From NCBI GenBank assembly GCA_964651385.1, contig CAZYYM010000024.1, positions 1-38,805 on the forward strand: 38,805 nt of DNA. The letters are read 5' to 3'. The notes below the pieces were generated by a model. The model saw only the letters and a program-made list of their open reading frames with translations. It did not search any database and was not told the origin of the DNA. Origin of the DNA: GCA-001735895 sp964651385 (GTDB lineage: Bacteria; Pseudomonadota; Gammaproteobacteria; GCA-001735895). Both the position numbers and the translations under genes were made by a program. Below, in pieces: positions 7,528-15,910 of the stretch; within the stretch, counting starts at the first letter, position 1; each line of letters starts with the position of its first letter.

Positions 7528-9017
7528 CCCGTCCTGACTATTCACCGGCATTGAAAGTCAGTCTGGGGTTTATCGCCGTTTCCATTTTCTGCCTGATTTT
7601 CGCCGATCTGTCGATTACTACACTCGACCCCTGGACAGAAATGCAGCGCATGGCATTCGGCCTGATCACCCCTGACTTTTTCGCGGTTGCCAATATCGCT
7701 CGAGTTATCATTCAAACCATCGCTTTCGCATTATGCGGGGTTGCGCTTGGCGCTTTTAGCGGATTTTTTCTCGCTCAGGTTTTCCACATCGGACCGATAC
7801 GTTGGATCTGCGCTTTTGTTCGCGCGATCCATGAAATATTCTGGGCGTTAATCTTGCTACAGATTCTTGGTTTAACTCCAATCACTGGTGTACTCGCTAT
7901 AGCCATCCCCTACGCCGGCATCTGCGCCAAAGTCTATGCCGAAACTCTGGAAGAGTCACAGCCGAGGGCTCTACAGGTATTACCTGTCGGCAGCGGTATT
8001 GTTTCCAGCTTCTTTTTCGCTCGATTACCGGATGTCTGGATTCATATTAAAAACTATACAGGGTACCGATTTGAATGTGGATTACGCTCCAGTGCGGTTC
8101 TCGGATTTATCGGTTTACCGACACTTGGGTTTTATCTGGAAACAGCTTTCAGTGAGGGGAATTTTTCGGAGGCTGCGGCCTTGTTGATTATTTTTTATAT
8201 CTTGATTGCCAGCCTGCGCTATTGGCTACGACCGCGATTATTGCCTCTGTATCTACTTGCAGCACCCTTTCTACTCGGTGGTGGAACGACTATCGATTTC
8301 AGCAACCTGCTGCGTTTTTTTAGCAACGATATCGTACCCGCCCCGCTTCGTAATGGCGACTGGTCAAGCAATCAGACCTGGAGTCAGTTTGCCGACTGGT
8401 TACATTTGTTACTGGTTGATCAGGCCATTCCCGGTATTATTGCAACCGTATTACTGACCCAAATCGCGCTGGTGGCAACGGGTATATTAACCCTGGCATT
8501 ATTTCCGTTGACTTCAAAGAAATTTTTTGGCCGTCTCGGACGTGGCATCGGACATACTCTTCTGGTGGTGATGCGATCGACACCTGAGTTTATTCTGGCC
8601 TATATTTTCCTGCAACTCTGGGGACCTTCGATGTTACCTGCGATAGTTGCTTTATCGTTGCATAATGGTGCCATTATCGCGCATCTGCTCGGACGTTATA
8701 GCAACGATCTGATACTACGACCCGACAGCGCGAAAGGCCTCAACCTGTATGGCTATGAGATCTTACCGCGTATTTATGGTCAGTTTCTGGCATTCCTTTT
8801 TTATCGCTGGGAAGTCATAATGCGGGAAACCGCCATTCTGGGTATTCTGGGTATTGCGACGCTGGGCTTTTTTGTTGATAGTGCGCTCGCTGATATTCGT
8901 CTCGATCGGGTTATGCTGTTAATCGTGATCACTGCCATTCTCAACATCGGTGTCGATGGCCTGTCGCGTCTTATCCGTTCCCGTTTACGCCTGAGCAATC
9001 AGGTCGATCAAACCTGA
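7524..9017 (+). CDS. Fused two-domain ABC transporter permease (PhnE-like tandem)
   Basis: A 497-residue inner-membrane protein containing two permease modules in one chain. The first half (about 15-245) has several membrane segments ending at FECGLRSSAVLGFIGLPTLGF. The second (about 300-485) repeats the pattern, ending at VIMRETAILGILGIATLGFFVD. These paired R-x-x-A/S-x-LG-x-x-G-x-x-x-LGF stretches are the PhnE-type coupling regions. One fused chain replaces the usual homodimer of about 260-residue subunits. It overlaps the ATPase gene by 4 bases and is followed 7 bases later by the SelD fusion, so all four genes should be co-transcribed. Confidence 0.85.
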   Translation: MTRPDYSPALKVSLGFIAVSIFCLIFADLSITTLDPWTEMQRMAFGLITPDFFAVANIARVIIQTIAFALCGVALGAFSGFFLAQVFHIGPIRWICAFVRAIHEIFWALILLQILGLTPITGVLAIAIPYAGICAKVYAETLEESQPRALQVLPVGSGIVSSFFFARLPDVWIHIKNYTGYRFECGLRSSAVLGFIGLPTLGFYLETAFSEGNFSEAAALLIIFYILIASLRYWLRPRLLPLYLLAAPFLLGGGTTIDFSNLLRFFSNDIVPAPLRNGDWSSNQTWSQFADWLHLLLVDQAIPGIIATVLLTQIALVATGILTLALFPLTSKKFFGRLGRGIGHTLLVVMRSTPEFILAYIFLQLWGPSMLPAIVALSLHNGAIIAHLLGRYSNDLILRPDSAKGLNLYGYEILPRIYGQFLAFLFYRWEVIMRETAILGILGIATLGFFVDSALADIRLDRVMLLIVITAILNIGVDGLSRLIRSRLRLSNQVDQT

Positions 9018-9024
9018 CAGCAAT

Positions 9025-11292
9025 ATGAACCAAAAACAGCAAGCAATCGTAAAAGACCTGGTATTCATCGGCGGTGGCCATAGCCACGTCGCCGTCTTGA
9101 AAAGCTTCGGCATGAAGCCAGTCCCCGGCGTGCGCCTGACTTTGATCGCGCGTGATGTGCACACACCTTATTCCGGAATGCTGCCTGGATATGTCGCAGG
9201 CCATTACAAATTTGATGAGGCCCATATCGATCTCAGGCCTTTGTGCCAGTTTGCCTCGGCGCGGCTATTCCACGACAGCGCGATTCGCATCGATAGTGAA
9301 AAAAAACAGGTCGTTTGTGCCAACCGGCCACCGGTAAGCTACGACTTATTATCTATTAACATCGGTTCGCGACCGGAAATAAGCAGCGTTCCGGGTGCTG
9401 CCGAATTTACCACGCCGGTCAAACCCATCAACCGGTTTGTGGATCGCTGGCATATGATGCTGGATCGAGTGCTAAATCAAAGCGGACCGCATCGCATTGC
9501 CGTTGTCGGTAGTGGCGCGGCTGGCGTTGAAATCTTGCTGGCAATCCAGTTCAGATTGCAACGGGAGCTGGCCGCACTGAAGCGTCAGGCTGAGCAACTG
9601 GAATTCCACTTGATCAGTAAAACATCCCGAATTCTCGCGACTTTCCCGCAGGGCGTCAGCCAACGATTTCGCCGAATTCTTCAACAGCGTGGGGTACAGG
9701 TACATTGTAACAACGAAGCTATCGCAGTGACGCCAGATGTTCTAACACTCAATGATGGTCGAAAATTGGAATTCGACGAGATACTCTGGGTAACCGGCGC
9801 CAGCGCACCCGAATGGTTAAGAGAATCGACTCTCGATGTCGACGACAATGGATTCATTCTCGCCAATGACAAACTGCAATCAACCAGCCACAGCGATATC
9901 TTTGGCGCTGGTGATATCGTTCATGTGATCAACCACCCCCGCCCAAAGGCTGGTGTTTTTGCTGTACGACAGGGAAAACCATTGACTGTAAACCTGCGCC
10001 GCGCATTACTGAATCAACCGTTAAAGCCGTTTTCACCCCAAAAAACTTTACTGGCCTTAATTAGCACAGGTGACAAGTACGCAATTGCTGTCAAAGCCGG
10101 CGTACATTTCGAAGGTTCCAAACTTTGGGTCTGGAAAGACTGGATTGATCGACGCTTCATGCAGAAGTTCAGCGAACTGCCGGAAATGTCAGCCGATGAG
10201 GAATCGAACATCGATCGTGGACTGGCAGATGATGACACCTTAAGAGAAATTTCAGCTATTGCCATGCGTTGCGGAGGCTGTGGCGCCAAGGTCGGCGCCA
10301 ACGTATTGAGCAGAGCGATTGCCGATCTCAAACCCGCCACACGCGACGATATTCTGATCGGGTTGCACGAGCCCGATGATGCCGCGGTGGTCGAGATACC
10401 TGAGGGGAAAGTCATGGTGCATACGGTGGATTATTTCCGGTCCTTTATCGACGATCCATATCTGTTCGGCCAGATCGCAGCCAACCACAGTCTCAGCGAT
10501 ATATTCGCGATGGGTGCGGAAGCACAATCGGCACTGGCAATCGCCACTGTACCATTTGGTATAGAAAGTAAAGTCGAGGATACCCTCAGGCAGCTCATGG
10601 CGGGGGCGTTGCAGGTTTTGAACGATTCCAATACGGCACTGGTCGGTGGACATACCAGCGAAGGTGCCGAGCTCGCGCTGGGCTTTTCAGTCAACGGTTT
10701 CGCCGATCGGGTACATATTTTACGCAAAGGCGGTATGCAGGCGGGAGACGTGTTAATTCTCACCAAAGCGCTGGGCACCGGTACTCTGTTCGCGGCCGAT
10801 ATGCAGCAAAAAGCCAAAGGTCGCTGGATCGAAGCGGCGCTGGATTCGATGTTATTATCCAACCGCGTTTCCGCTGAGATCCTTTATCGGCACAACGCAA
10901 CTGCTTGTACCGACATCACAGGCTTCGGGCTGCTCGGACATATGGTCGAAATGATTCGACCATCGGCTGTTGATGTAGAAATCGAATTGCCAGCTCTGCC
11001 TCTGATTGATGGCGCATTACAAACGGTAGCAATGGGTATTTTAAGTTCGCTGCAACCCGCCAATGTACGCTTACGACGTGCCATTGCTAATCAGTCAGAA
11101 GCAATCAAAAGTCCGCTCTACCCGCTGGTTTTCGATCCGCAAACCTCCGGTGGCCTTCTAGCCAGTATTCCGGTCGAAAAAGCTGTTGAATGTCTAAGCG
11201 TTTTGCACGACTCGGGCTATGCGCATGCGGCTATCATTGGCCGGGTTAAACCCGAAGGCGAGGCTTTAGCGTCGGTGACTTTGTTAAATTGA
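9025..11292 (+). CDS. selD: Flavoprotein-selenophosphate synthase fusion (NDH-like-SelD)
   Basis: A 755-residue fusion. Residues about 10-375 form an NADH-dehydrogenase-II-like FAD/NAD(P) oxidoreductase, with LVFIGGGHSHVAVLK (about 12-26), HTPYSGMLPGYVAGHY, a second nucleotide fold IAVVGSGAAGVEIL, and the FAD motif DIFGAGDIV. Residues about 410-755 are SelD, which makes selenophosphate from selenide and ATP for selenocysteine and selenouridine synthesis. The catalytic motif is CGGCGAKVG: Cys419 and Lys422 align with E. coli Cys17 and Lys20. HTVDYFRSFIDDPYLFGQIAANHSLSDIFAMGA and TDITGFGLLGHM are intact. The nucleophile is cysteine, not selenocysteine. The flavin half may deliver reduced selenium; that is inference. 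It is the last gene of the transport operon. Confidence 0.93.
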   Translation: MNQKQQAIVKDLVFIGGGHSHVAVLKSFGMKPVPGVRLTLIARDVHTPYSGMLPGYVAGHYKFDEAHIDLRPLCQFASARLFHDSAIRIDSEKKQVVCANRPPVSYDLLSINIGSRPEISSVPGAAEFTTPVKPINRFVDRWHMMLDRVLNQSGPHRIAVVGSGAAGVEILLAIQFRLQRELAALKRQAEQLEFHLISKTSRILATFPQGVSQRFRRILQQRGVQVHCNNEAIAVTPDVLTLNDGRKLEFDEILWVTGASAPEWLRESTLDVDDNGFILANDKLQSTSHSDIFGAGDIVHVINHPRPKAGVFAVRQGKPLTVNLRRALLNQPLKPFSPQKTLLALISTGDKYAIAVKAGVHFEGSKLWVWKDWIDRRFMQKFSELPEMSADEESNIDRGLADDDTLREISAIAMRCGGCGAKVGANVLSRAIADLKPATRDDILIGLHEPDDAAVVEIPEGKVMVHTVDYFRSFIDDPYLFGQIAANHSLSDIFAMGAEAQSALAIATVPFGIESKVEDTLRQLMAGALQVLNDSNTALVGGHTSEGAELALGFSVNGFADRVHILRKGGMQAGDVLILTKALGTGTLFAADMQQKAKGRWIEAALDSMLLSNRVSAEILYRHNATACTDITGFGLLGHMVEMIRPSAVDVEIELPALPLIDGALQTVAMGILSSLQPANVRLRRAIANQSEAIKSPLYPLVFDPQTSGGLLASIPVEKAVECLSVLHDSGYAHAAIIGRVKPEGEALASVTLLN

Positions 11293-11366
11293 TAATTGAC
11301 GGAATAAAATTCAGTCGATTTGAGTTAACCTGATTTTGTAGCGAAACATCTGATCTGGAGATTATT

Positions 11367-11654
11367 ATGGCACATGTACTGGCAGTCACCTGGACCGCAA
11401 AAGAAGGTCACGAAGCGGATATACACGAATATCTAAGTATACTTGGCGAAGCGTCCCGACGGGAACCCGGCGTGATTACTTACACAACGCACGTCGACCC
11501 GGAAAATCCACGCGAATTTTTCATCTATGAAAAGTACCACGACATCAGCGATCTTGAGGCACACCAGGAGACTGCACATTTCAAGGAGTACGTACTCGAA
11601 AAGGCGATACCATTGCTTGAAGCCCGTGTTCGCAAATCCTTTACCGTCTTTTAG
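11367..11654 (+). CDS. Putative quinol monooxygenase, ABM domain
   Basis: A 95-residue antibiotic-biosynthesis-monooxygenase (ABM) domain protein, a small ferredoxin-like dimer fold. Recognisable parts are the start VLAVTWTAKEGHEADI, the conserved REPGVITYTTHVDPENPREFFIYEKYHD, and HQETAHFKEYV with its histidine pair. Homologues include YgiN-like quinol monooxygenases, and LsrG- or heme-related members. GGAG precedes the ATG at 7 bases. It lies 74 bases after selD and may be read through from it or have its own promoter. The exact substrate cannot be told from sequence. Confidence 0.75.
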   Translation: MAHVLAVTWTAKEGHEADIHEYLSILGEASRREPGVITYTTHVDPENPREFFIYEKYHDISDLEAHQETAHFKEYVLEKAIPLLEARVRKSFTVF

Positions 11655-11656
11655 GG

Positions 11657-12003
11657 TAACTACTCACCCCTATATCGCCAGCGAATGCGATCTGAATAGC
11701 AATGAATGGATTGTGTTCTTTAGTAGCCACGGATTACAAATAGCTGGATATTCGACAATAGGCCTGGGCATAGTCATTATCTCTAAAGCACCCGGAGATT
11801 TTTTGTTTAACTTTCGCGATGCGTAGATCTCGCTCAGCGCGATTATTGGTAAAAGAGACGTAACCATGACGGGCAAACAATAACACGGCGACTTCATAAT
11901 CCTTTAATCGCTCCCAAAGATTATGGGCATCCGATTTAGCAATTGAACCCCGTCGCCCTTTGGGTTTGGGCGGTATCTTAGGCGGCTCCTTCTCATTGCG
12001 CGT
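11657..12003 (-). pseudogene. IS66-family transposase remnant (C-terminal fragment)
   Basis: Reading the minus strand from 12003, an open stretch gives a fragment containing RGSIAKSDAHNLWERL, then FTNNRAERDLRIAKVKQKIS and GCFRDNDYAQAYCRISSYL, with a stop at 11734-11736. This is the signature C-terminus of IS66 TnpC transposases (N-x-A-E-R-x-L-R). A frameshifted continuation (ATKEHNPFIAIQIAFAGD) follows down to the end of the ABM gene. Only about the last 110 codons remain, with no start, no catalytic N-terminal part and no clear terminal inverted repeats, so it is dead. Confidence 0.8.
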
Positions 12004-12197
12004 TCATAACAACGATGGGTTACAGTATAATTTAGTGCTGTATTCGGCGGAATACTGTTTCTTCATAAGGCCAGGACGGGTAGCTATGTGATCTCTTGTA
12101 GCCTTTAGGCTCATCTCATATTGGAGGAGACTTTATTTTGTTATGAGTGCTAATTTATGGGTACACTATCGTGACAGGTATAAGGTGAATCCACACT

Positions 12198-12779
12198 ATG
12201 TCCAGACAAATCTTGAATCGCAATGAGGTCATCGATTTCATCCTCGATTTATTCGCCCATCGCGGCGCTGAAGAATACATGGGTGAACCGGTAAGCATGG
12301 CGCAACATATGGAACAGTCGGCGGCCTGTGCCACTGCCGATGGCGCCGGTAATGATCTGGTGATTGCGACATTGCTGCATGACATCGGTCACTTTGTTGC
12401 AGACTTTCCGATTGACGCGTTGGAAAACAGTATTGACAACTATCATGAAAAGGCCGGTGCCCGATTTCTGGCAGCCTATTTCCCCGCTTCGGTCACCGAA
12501 CCGATTCGTCTTCATGTCTCCGCCAAGAAGTATCTCTGCGTAGTCGACAGGGCATATTTAAATCACTTATCCGCAGCATCAATTCAATCGCTGGAAGTCC
12601 AGGGTGGACCGATGAACAGGAGCGAAATCACCGAATTTGAAGCCGACCCTTTTCATCAGTCTGCGGTAAAAGCGAGACTCTTCGATGACAATGGCAAAGT
12701 GGCCGGACTCAAAATTAAACCTGTATCGAGTTACCGAGGTATAATGGAATCACTACTGGTTTATCGCCATGGATTATAA
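12198..12779 (+). CDS. PhnZ-like HD-domain mixed-valent diiron oxygenase (phosphonate-associated HD protein)
   Basis: A 193-residue HD-fold protein resembling PhnZ, TmpB and the HDIG proteins of phosphonate operons. These cleave C-P bonds of alpha-hydroxyphosphonates with O2. Predicted iron ligands sit in the right order: His37 (AQHMEQ), His61-Asp62 (LLHDIGH), His83 (NYHEKAG), His106 (RLHVSAKKYLC) and Asp163 or 164 (LFDDNGK). The substrate-lid pair Tyr27 and Glu30 (EEYMGEPVS) and Lys110/111 are also present, each about 2-3 positions from the PhnZ numbering as recalled. AAGGTG lies 10 bases before the ATG. No PhnY or TmpA partner is adjacent, so the substrate is open. It overlaps the HAD gene by 11 bases. 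Confidence 0.8.
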   Translation: MSRQILNRNEVIDFILDLFAHRGAEEYMGEPVSMAQHMEQSAACATADGAGNDLVIATLLHDIGHFVADFPIDALENSIDNYHEKAGARFLAAYFPASVTEPIRLHVSAKKYLCVVDRAYLNHLSAASIQSLEVQGGPMNRSEITEFEADPFHQSAVKARLFDDNGKVAGLKIKPVSSYRGIMESLLVYRHGL

Positions 12780-13482
12780 AGCCATTGTTTTCGACAAAGA
12801 TGGCACGTTGATCGATTTCAATAGTACCTGGCTACCGGTTTACCGTCGTGCCGCTCTGGAATTTTCCGGAAATAATGCCCAACTTGCCCATCAAATGCTA
12901 GGTCAACACGGCTACGATCACGACGCCGGACGTTTTCTCGGTGGCAGTCTGCTGGCGGCAGGTAATAACCATGACATTGCCCGCGCCTGGTCAGAACTAC
13001 TGCCCGAAGATATCGATAACAATGCACTGGAAATTTACAGCCAACGTCTCAACCAACTATTTCAACAACTGGGCGCTGAATTTGCTGCAGCAGTCCCAGA
13101 CTTGAAAGAGACCATATTCAGCCTTAAGCAACGCGGACTCAAACTGGGAGTTGCAACCAGCGATAGCTACGCGGGGATTCACAATACCCTGCAGTCGTTT
13201 GAGGTTTTACCCTATTTCGATTTTCTCTGTGGATACGATAGCGGCCACGGCGTTAAACCCGGACCAGGCATGGTACTGGCATTTTGTGAGTCGGTTTCAA
13301 TCTCTGCCGCACAGACGATTGTCGTCGGTGACAATCGGCATGATATTGAAATGGGTCGTAACGCCAATGCCGGCCTTTGTGTCGGCGTGCTTACAGGCAC
13401 CAGCACCCGTGAGGATCTCGAATCCCTGGCAGATATCGTATTTGAAAATATCGGTGGTCTACTGGAGTTGATGGATAGATAA
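12769..13482 (+). CDS. HAD-family phosphatase (phosphoglycolate phosphatase-like)
   Basis: A 237-residue HAD hydrolase, subfamily IA. Motif I FDKDGTLIDF (nucleophile Asp9, acid Asp11), motif II GVATSDSY, and motif III with acidic motif IV VVGDNRHDIEMGRNA are all intact, with an alpha-helical cap between. It overlaps the upstream HD oxygenase by 11 bases, which argues for coupled translation and a shared pathway. It could dephosphorylate a phosphonate-derived or C2 phosphate product, but subfamily IA members are promiscuous and sequence alone does not fix the substrate. Its stop is 9 bases from the stop of the convergent diguanylate cyclase gene. Confidence 0.82.
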   Translation: MDYKAIVFDKDGTLIDFNSTWLPVYRRAALEFSGNNAQLAHQMLGQHGYDHDAGRFLGGSLLAAGNNHDIARAWSELLPEDIDNNALEIYSQRLNQLFQQLGAEFAAAVPDLKETIFSLKQRGLKLGVATSDSYAGIHNTLQSFEVLPYFDFLCGYDSGHGVKPGPGMVLAFCESVSISAAQTIVVGDNRHDIEMGRNANAGLCVGVLTGTSTREDLESLADIVFENIGGLLELMDR

Positions 13483-13491
13483 TATTTGTTA

Positions 13492-14784
13492 TTAATTGAA
13501 ATCTTCGAGATCGACAACGCAACAATCTCGCCCCTGTTCCTTGGCTTTATATAGAGCCGAATCGGCATGCTCGAACAAATCGTCCTTTTCAGTGCCATCA
13601 CAGGCCTGAGATGCAATACCGATACTCACCGTAATATGTTGCCGTCTCTTCGCGAATTCGTGAGCCATGTTTTCAGCGGCAATTCGTTCACGAATCAGTT
13701 CTGCAATCTGGAACGCACCCGCTGCGTCGGTGAAAGGTAATATTACGACAAATTCGTCTCCACCATAACGCGCGATATAATCGGTTTCCCGCGTTAAACT
13801 GCTTTTCGCTATTTCAGCGACCCGCTTCAATATCCGGTCACCTAGCTGGTGGCCGTAACCATCGTTATATTGCTTGAAATAATCGATATCGATAACCAGC
13901 ATGGAAATCGGGCACATGGCGCGCCGGGCATTCGATATCTCGGTAATGAGCTGCCTATCATAATGGCGACGATTCGAAATACCGGTCAAGTCGTCAATTT
14001 CACTCAGGTTTTTCAGTTTCGTATTGGCTGCCTCCAGCTCTACGGAGCGGATCATTAATGCATTTCTGGAATGCCTGACCCGGTAATGGGCAAAGCCGAT
14101 TCCTGCCAACATCAGCAGACCAACAGCCGAATAAATCCACCGTATGCTTCGAATTTGCAGGTCGACCTGTTGGCTACCAGACTCCAATGGCAGGGTAATT
14201 TCCAGAATTCCCCGTAAATCACCTACTTTCCAGTCCCTTTTGGGTGATTGTGGATGCGTATTATGACAATCGATACAACCCGGCCTCATAACGTCGGCCG
14301 TAGCATAACGCAACACCATGCCCCGGTCAGATTCTACAAATTGAATGAAGGGCTCCCTCTGCTTCCTGGAAAGTGTATCCCAGGCCTTTTTTGAAAAATC
14401 GTCCGCCAGCCCCCCACTTTCGACTCTCCAGGGGAAGGGATAGGCGCTGTACAACCTCATTTTTACATTACTGCCGTTTTTACCAATCAACTCCCCAAGG
14501 CGCATGCTGAATGTAGCGGGTAGCGGGATCGCATTTTCATTTTTCAAATAATCATGGGTGACATTCATTCCATGGGCAGCCGCAGCCTTGACCACGTCCG
14601 TCGTGTAAAGGTTTCGTACCTCGGTCAGTGTTTTTGAAAACAGCCGCGCCGTATTAAGCGCACTCTCCTTTAGCAGCCTGGACTGCAAACTTGAAATATG
14701 CCAGATCATGGTCACGACAATGACTGCAAACCCACACATCAGGATTACGATTGAAATATCGAAACGAGACGATACCTTTATCAT
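13492..14784 (-). CDS. Diguanylate cyclase with periplasmic Tll0287-like (DUF3365) heme domain
   Basis: A 430-residue membrane signalling protein. Transmembrane helices lie at about 9-30 and 215-233. Between them is a periplasmic DUF3365/Tll0287-like domain with a c-type heme motif CIDCH (170-174) followed by NTHPQSPKRDWKVGD. The cytoplasmic GGDEF domain (about 262-428) keeps the active-site GGDEF at 341-345 and the inhibitory site RETD at 332-335, so it should be an active, product-inhibited c-di-GMP synthase. Heme attachment suggests redox or gas (NO/CO/O2) sensing, which is inference. It is minus strand, convergent with the HAD gene, with its own promoter likely in 14785-14923. Confidence 0.9.
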   Translation of the reverse strand: MIKVSSRFDISIVILMCGFAVIVVTMIWHISSLQSRLLKESALNTARLFSKTLTEVRNLYTTDVVKAAAAHGMNVTHDYLKNENAIPLPATFSMRLGELIGKNGSNVKMRLYSAYPFPWRVESGGLADDFSKKAWDTLSRKQREPFIQFVESDRGMVLRYATADVMRPGCIDCHNTHPQSPKRDWKVGDLRGILEITLPLESGSQQVDLQIRSIRWIYSAVGLLMLAGIGFAHYRVRHSRNALMIRSVELEAANTKLKNLSEIDDLTGISNRRHYDRQLITEISNARRAMCPISMLVIDIDYFKQYNDGYGHQLGDRILKRVAEIAKSSLTRETDYIARYGGDEFVVILPFTDAAGAFQIAELIRERIAAENMAHEFAKRRQHITVSIGIASQACDGTEKDDLFEHADSALYKAKEQGRDCCVVDLEDFN

Positions 14785-14923
14785 GAATTTAAAAAACCAC
14801 CCGCTTGATCACAGGACGCCTCTAAAAATGCACTTTGCGTGCGAATGCAGGCAAGAAGCACACGGAGCACCATATTAATAGTCCGCTTGGCCGATTGCAC
14901 TGGAAATATATTTTTTGACGCGT

Positions 14924-15790
14924 TTAATCTGAATACTCAGTCACAACAGGCAAATCACCCGGTTGCCCCCATTCGCTCCAGGAACCATCATAAACAGACA
15001 CATTATCCTTACCCAGTAAATGCGCTGCAAATGCGACCACACAGGCGGTAACCCCCGATCCACAACTACAGATAGCATATCGATCATCGTGGAAATGTTC
15101 GCCCAACAGTAATTTTAATACCGGCTCGGATTTTAATAAACCGTTTTCGAACAGGTCAGGAAAAGGAAGATTGCTAGCACCCGGCATATGTCCTTTGCGC
15201 AAGCCGGCGCGTGGTTCATCGACCTCGCCGCGATAACGGGGTGCGGGACGGGCATCGACAATAGAAATCATAGGGTTGTCTATTGCTTCGACAACAGTAC
15301 TCACATCACAAATTTTTTGTTTAACCGGCTTTGCCACAAAATTACCAGGCGTTACGGACTTTGCTACGACTTCGCTTTCGACCTCGTAACCGGCTCTATG
15401 CCAGGCCGGCAATCCGCCATCAAGCATCGCGCAGTTTTCAAACCCCATGGCGCGTAACATCCACCAAACTCGGGGACCGGTAAACATGCACAAACTATCG
15501 TAAATGACGACGACACTGTCTTCGTTCAAACCGAGTTTCTGTACCTCGTGCGTAAAAGTATCGGAATCAGGCATCATATGGGGTAGATCCGAGTTCGGTG
15601 CACAAATTATCCGGTCGAAATCGAAGTAACGGGCATTTTTAATATGCCCGTGCTGCCACTCCTCGAACGGATTTCGTTGCGTGGCGGGCATGTGCCAGCT
15701 GCCATCAAATATGACCAGTTGCGGATCATGCAGATGATCGTGCAGCCATTCGACATCAACCAGCGATCCGGGTAATTGCAAAGTAGACAT
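14924..15790 (-). CDS. sseA: 3-mercaptopyruvate sulfurtransferase (SseA)
   Basis: A 288-residue tandem rhodanese protein that transfers sulfur from 3-mercaptopyruvate to thiols or cyanide. The N-terminal inactive rhodanese domain has VIFDGSWHMPATQRNPFEEWQHGHI. The C-terminal domain carries catalytic Cys243 in the MST-type loop CGSGVTA, distinct from the CRxGxR or CRKGVT of thiosulfate sulfurtransferases. The frame extends upstream to 15889, but the ATG at 15790 (MSTLQLPGSLVDVEWL) matches the family N-terminus. Rhodaneses can also carry selenium, so a role beside the SelD operon is possible but speculative. Confidence 0.9.
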   Translation of the reverse strand: MSTLQLPGSLVDVEWLHDHLHDPQLVIFDGSWHMPATQRNPFEEWQHGHIKNARYFDFDRIICAPNSDLPHMMPDSDTFTHEVQKLGLNEDSVVVIYDSLCMFTGPRVWWMLRAMGFENCAMLDGGLPAWHRAGYEVESEVVAKSVTPGNFVAKPVKQKICDVSTVVEAIDNPMISIVDARPAPRYRGEVDEPRAGLRKGHMPGASNLPFPDLFENGLLKSEPVLKLLLGEHFHDDRYAICSCGSGVTACVVAFAAHLLGKDNVSVYDGSWSEWGQPGDLPVVTEYSD

Positions 15791-15910
15791 TATAGACACT
15801 CGAGATATCAGATTAAGAATGAAGTGAACACTAGCGAAAGCAGATAATCTTGGCAAGCAACGTGGACTGTCTATATAGTCTCGCAGCAATAGAACTACAA
15901 TCGTCTACGC

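Noticed and set aside
5990..9017. Plain phosphonate importer (PhnDCE) reading of the selD-linked transporter
   Set aside because: The direct link to SelD, the fused permease and the PDED/WFGGLSGV subgroup features fit the selenium-associated subgroup better, though phosphonate is kept as an alternative.
9681..10862. Long antisense frames (up to about 143 residues) across selD
   Set aside because: They mirror a highly conserved gene on the other strand, lack recognisable domains or ribosome sites, and have composition typical of shadow frames.
9025..11292. SelD as a selenoprotein (in-frame TGA)
   Set aside because: The catalytic codon encodes cysteine (Cys419) and there is no in-frame TGA in the gene.
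12010..12197. Riboswitch or small gene before the PhnZ-like gene
   Set aside because: The stretch has a short frame (about 25 residues) and an unconvincing promoter, with no conserved structure recognised.
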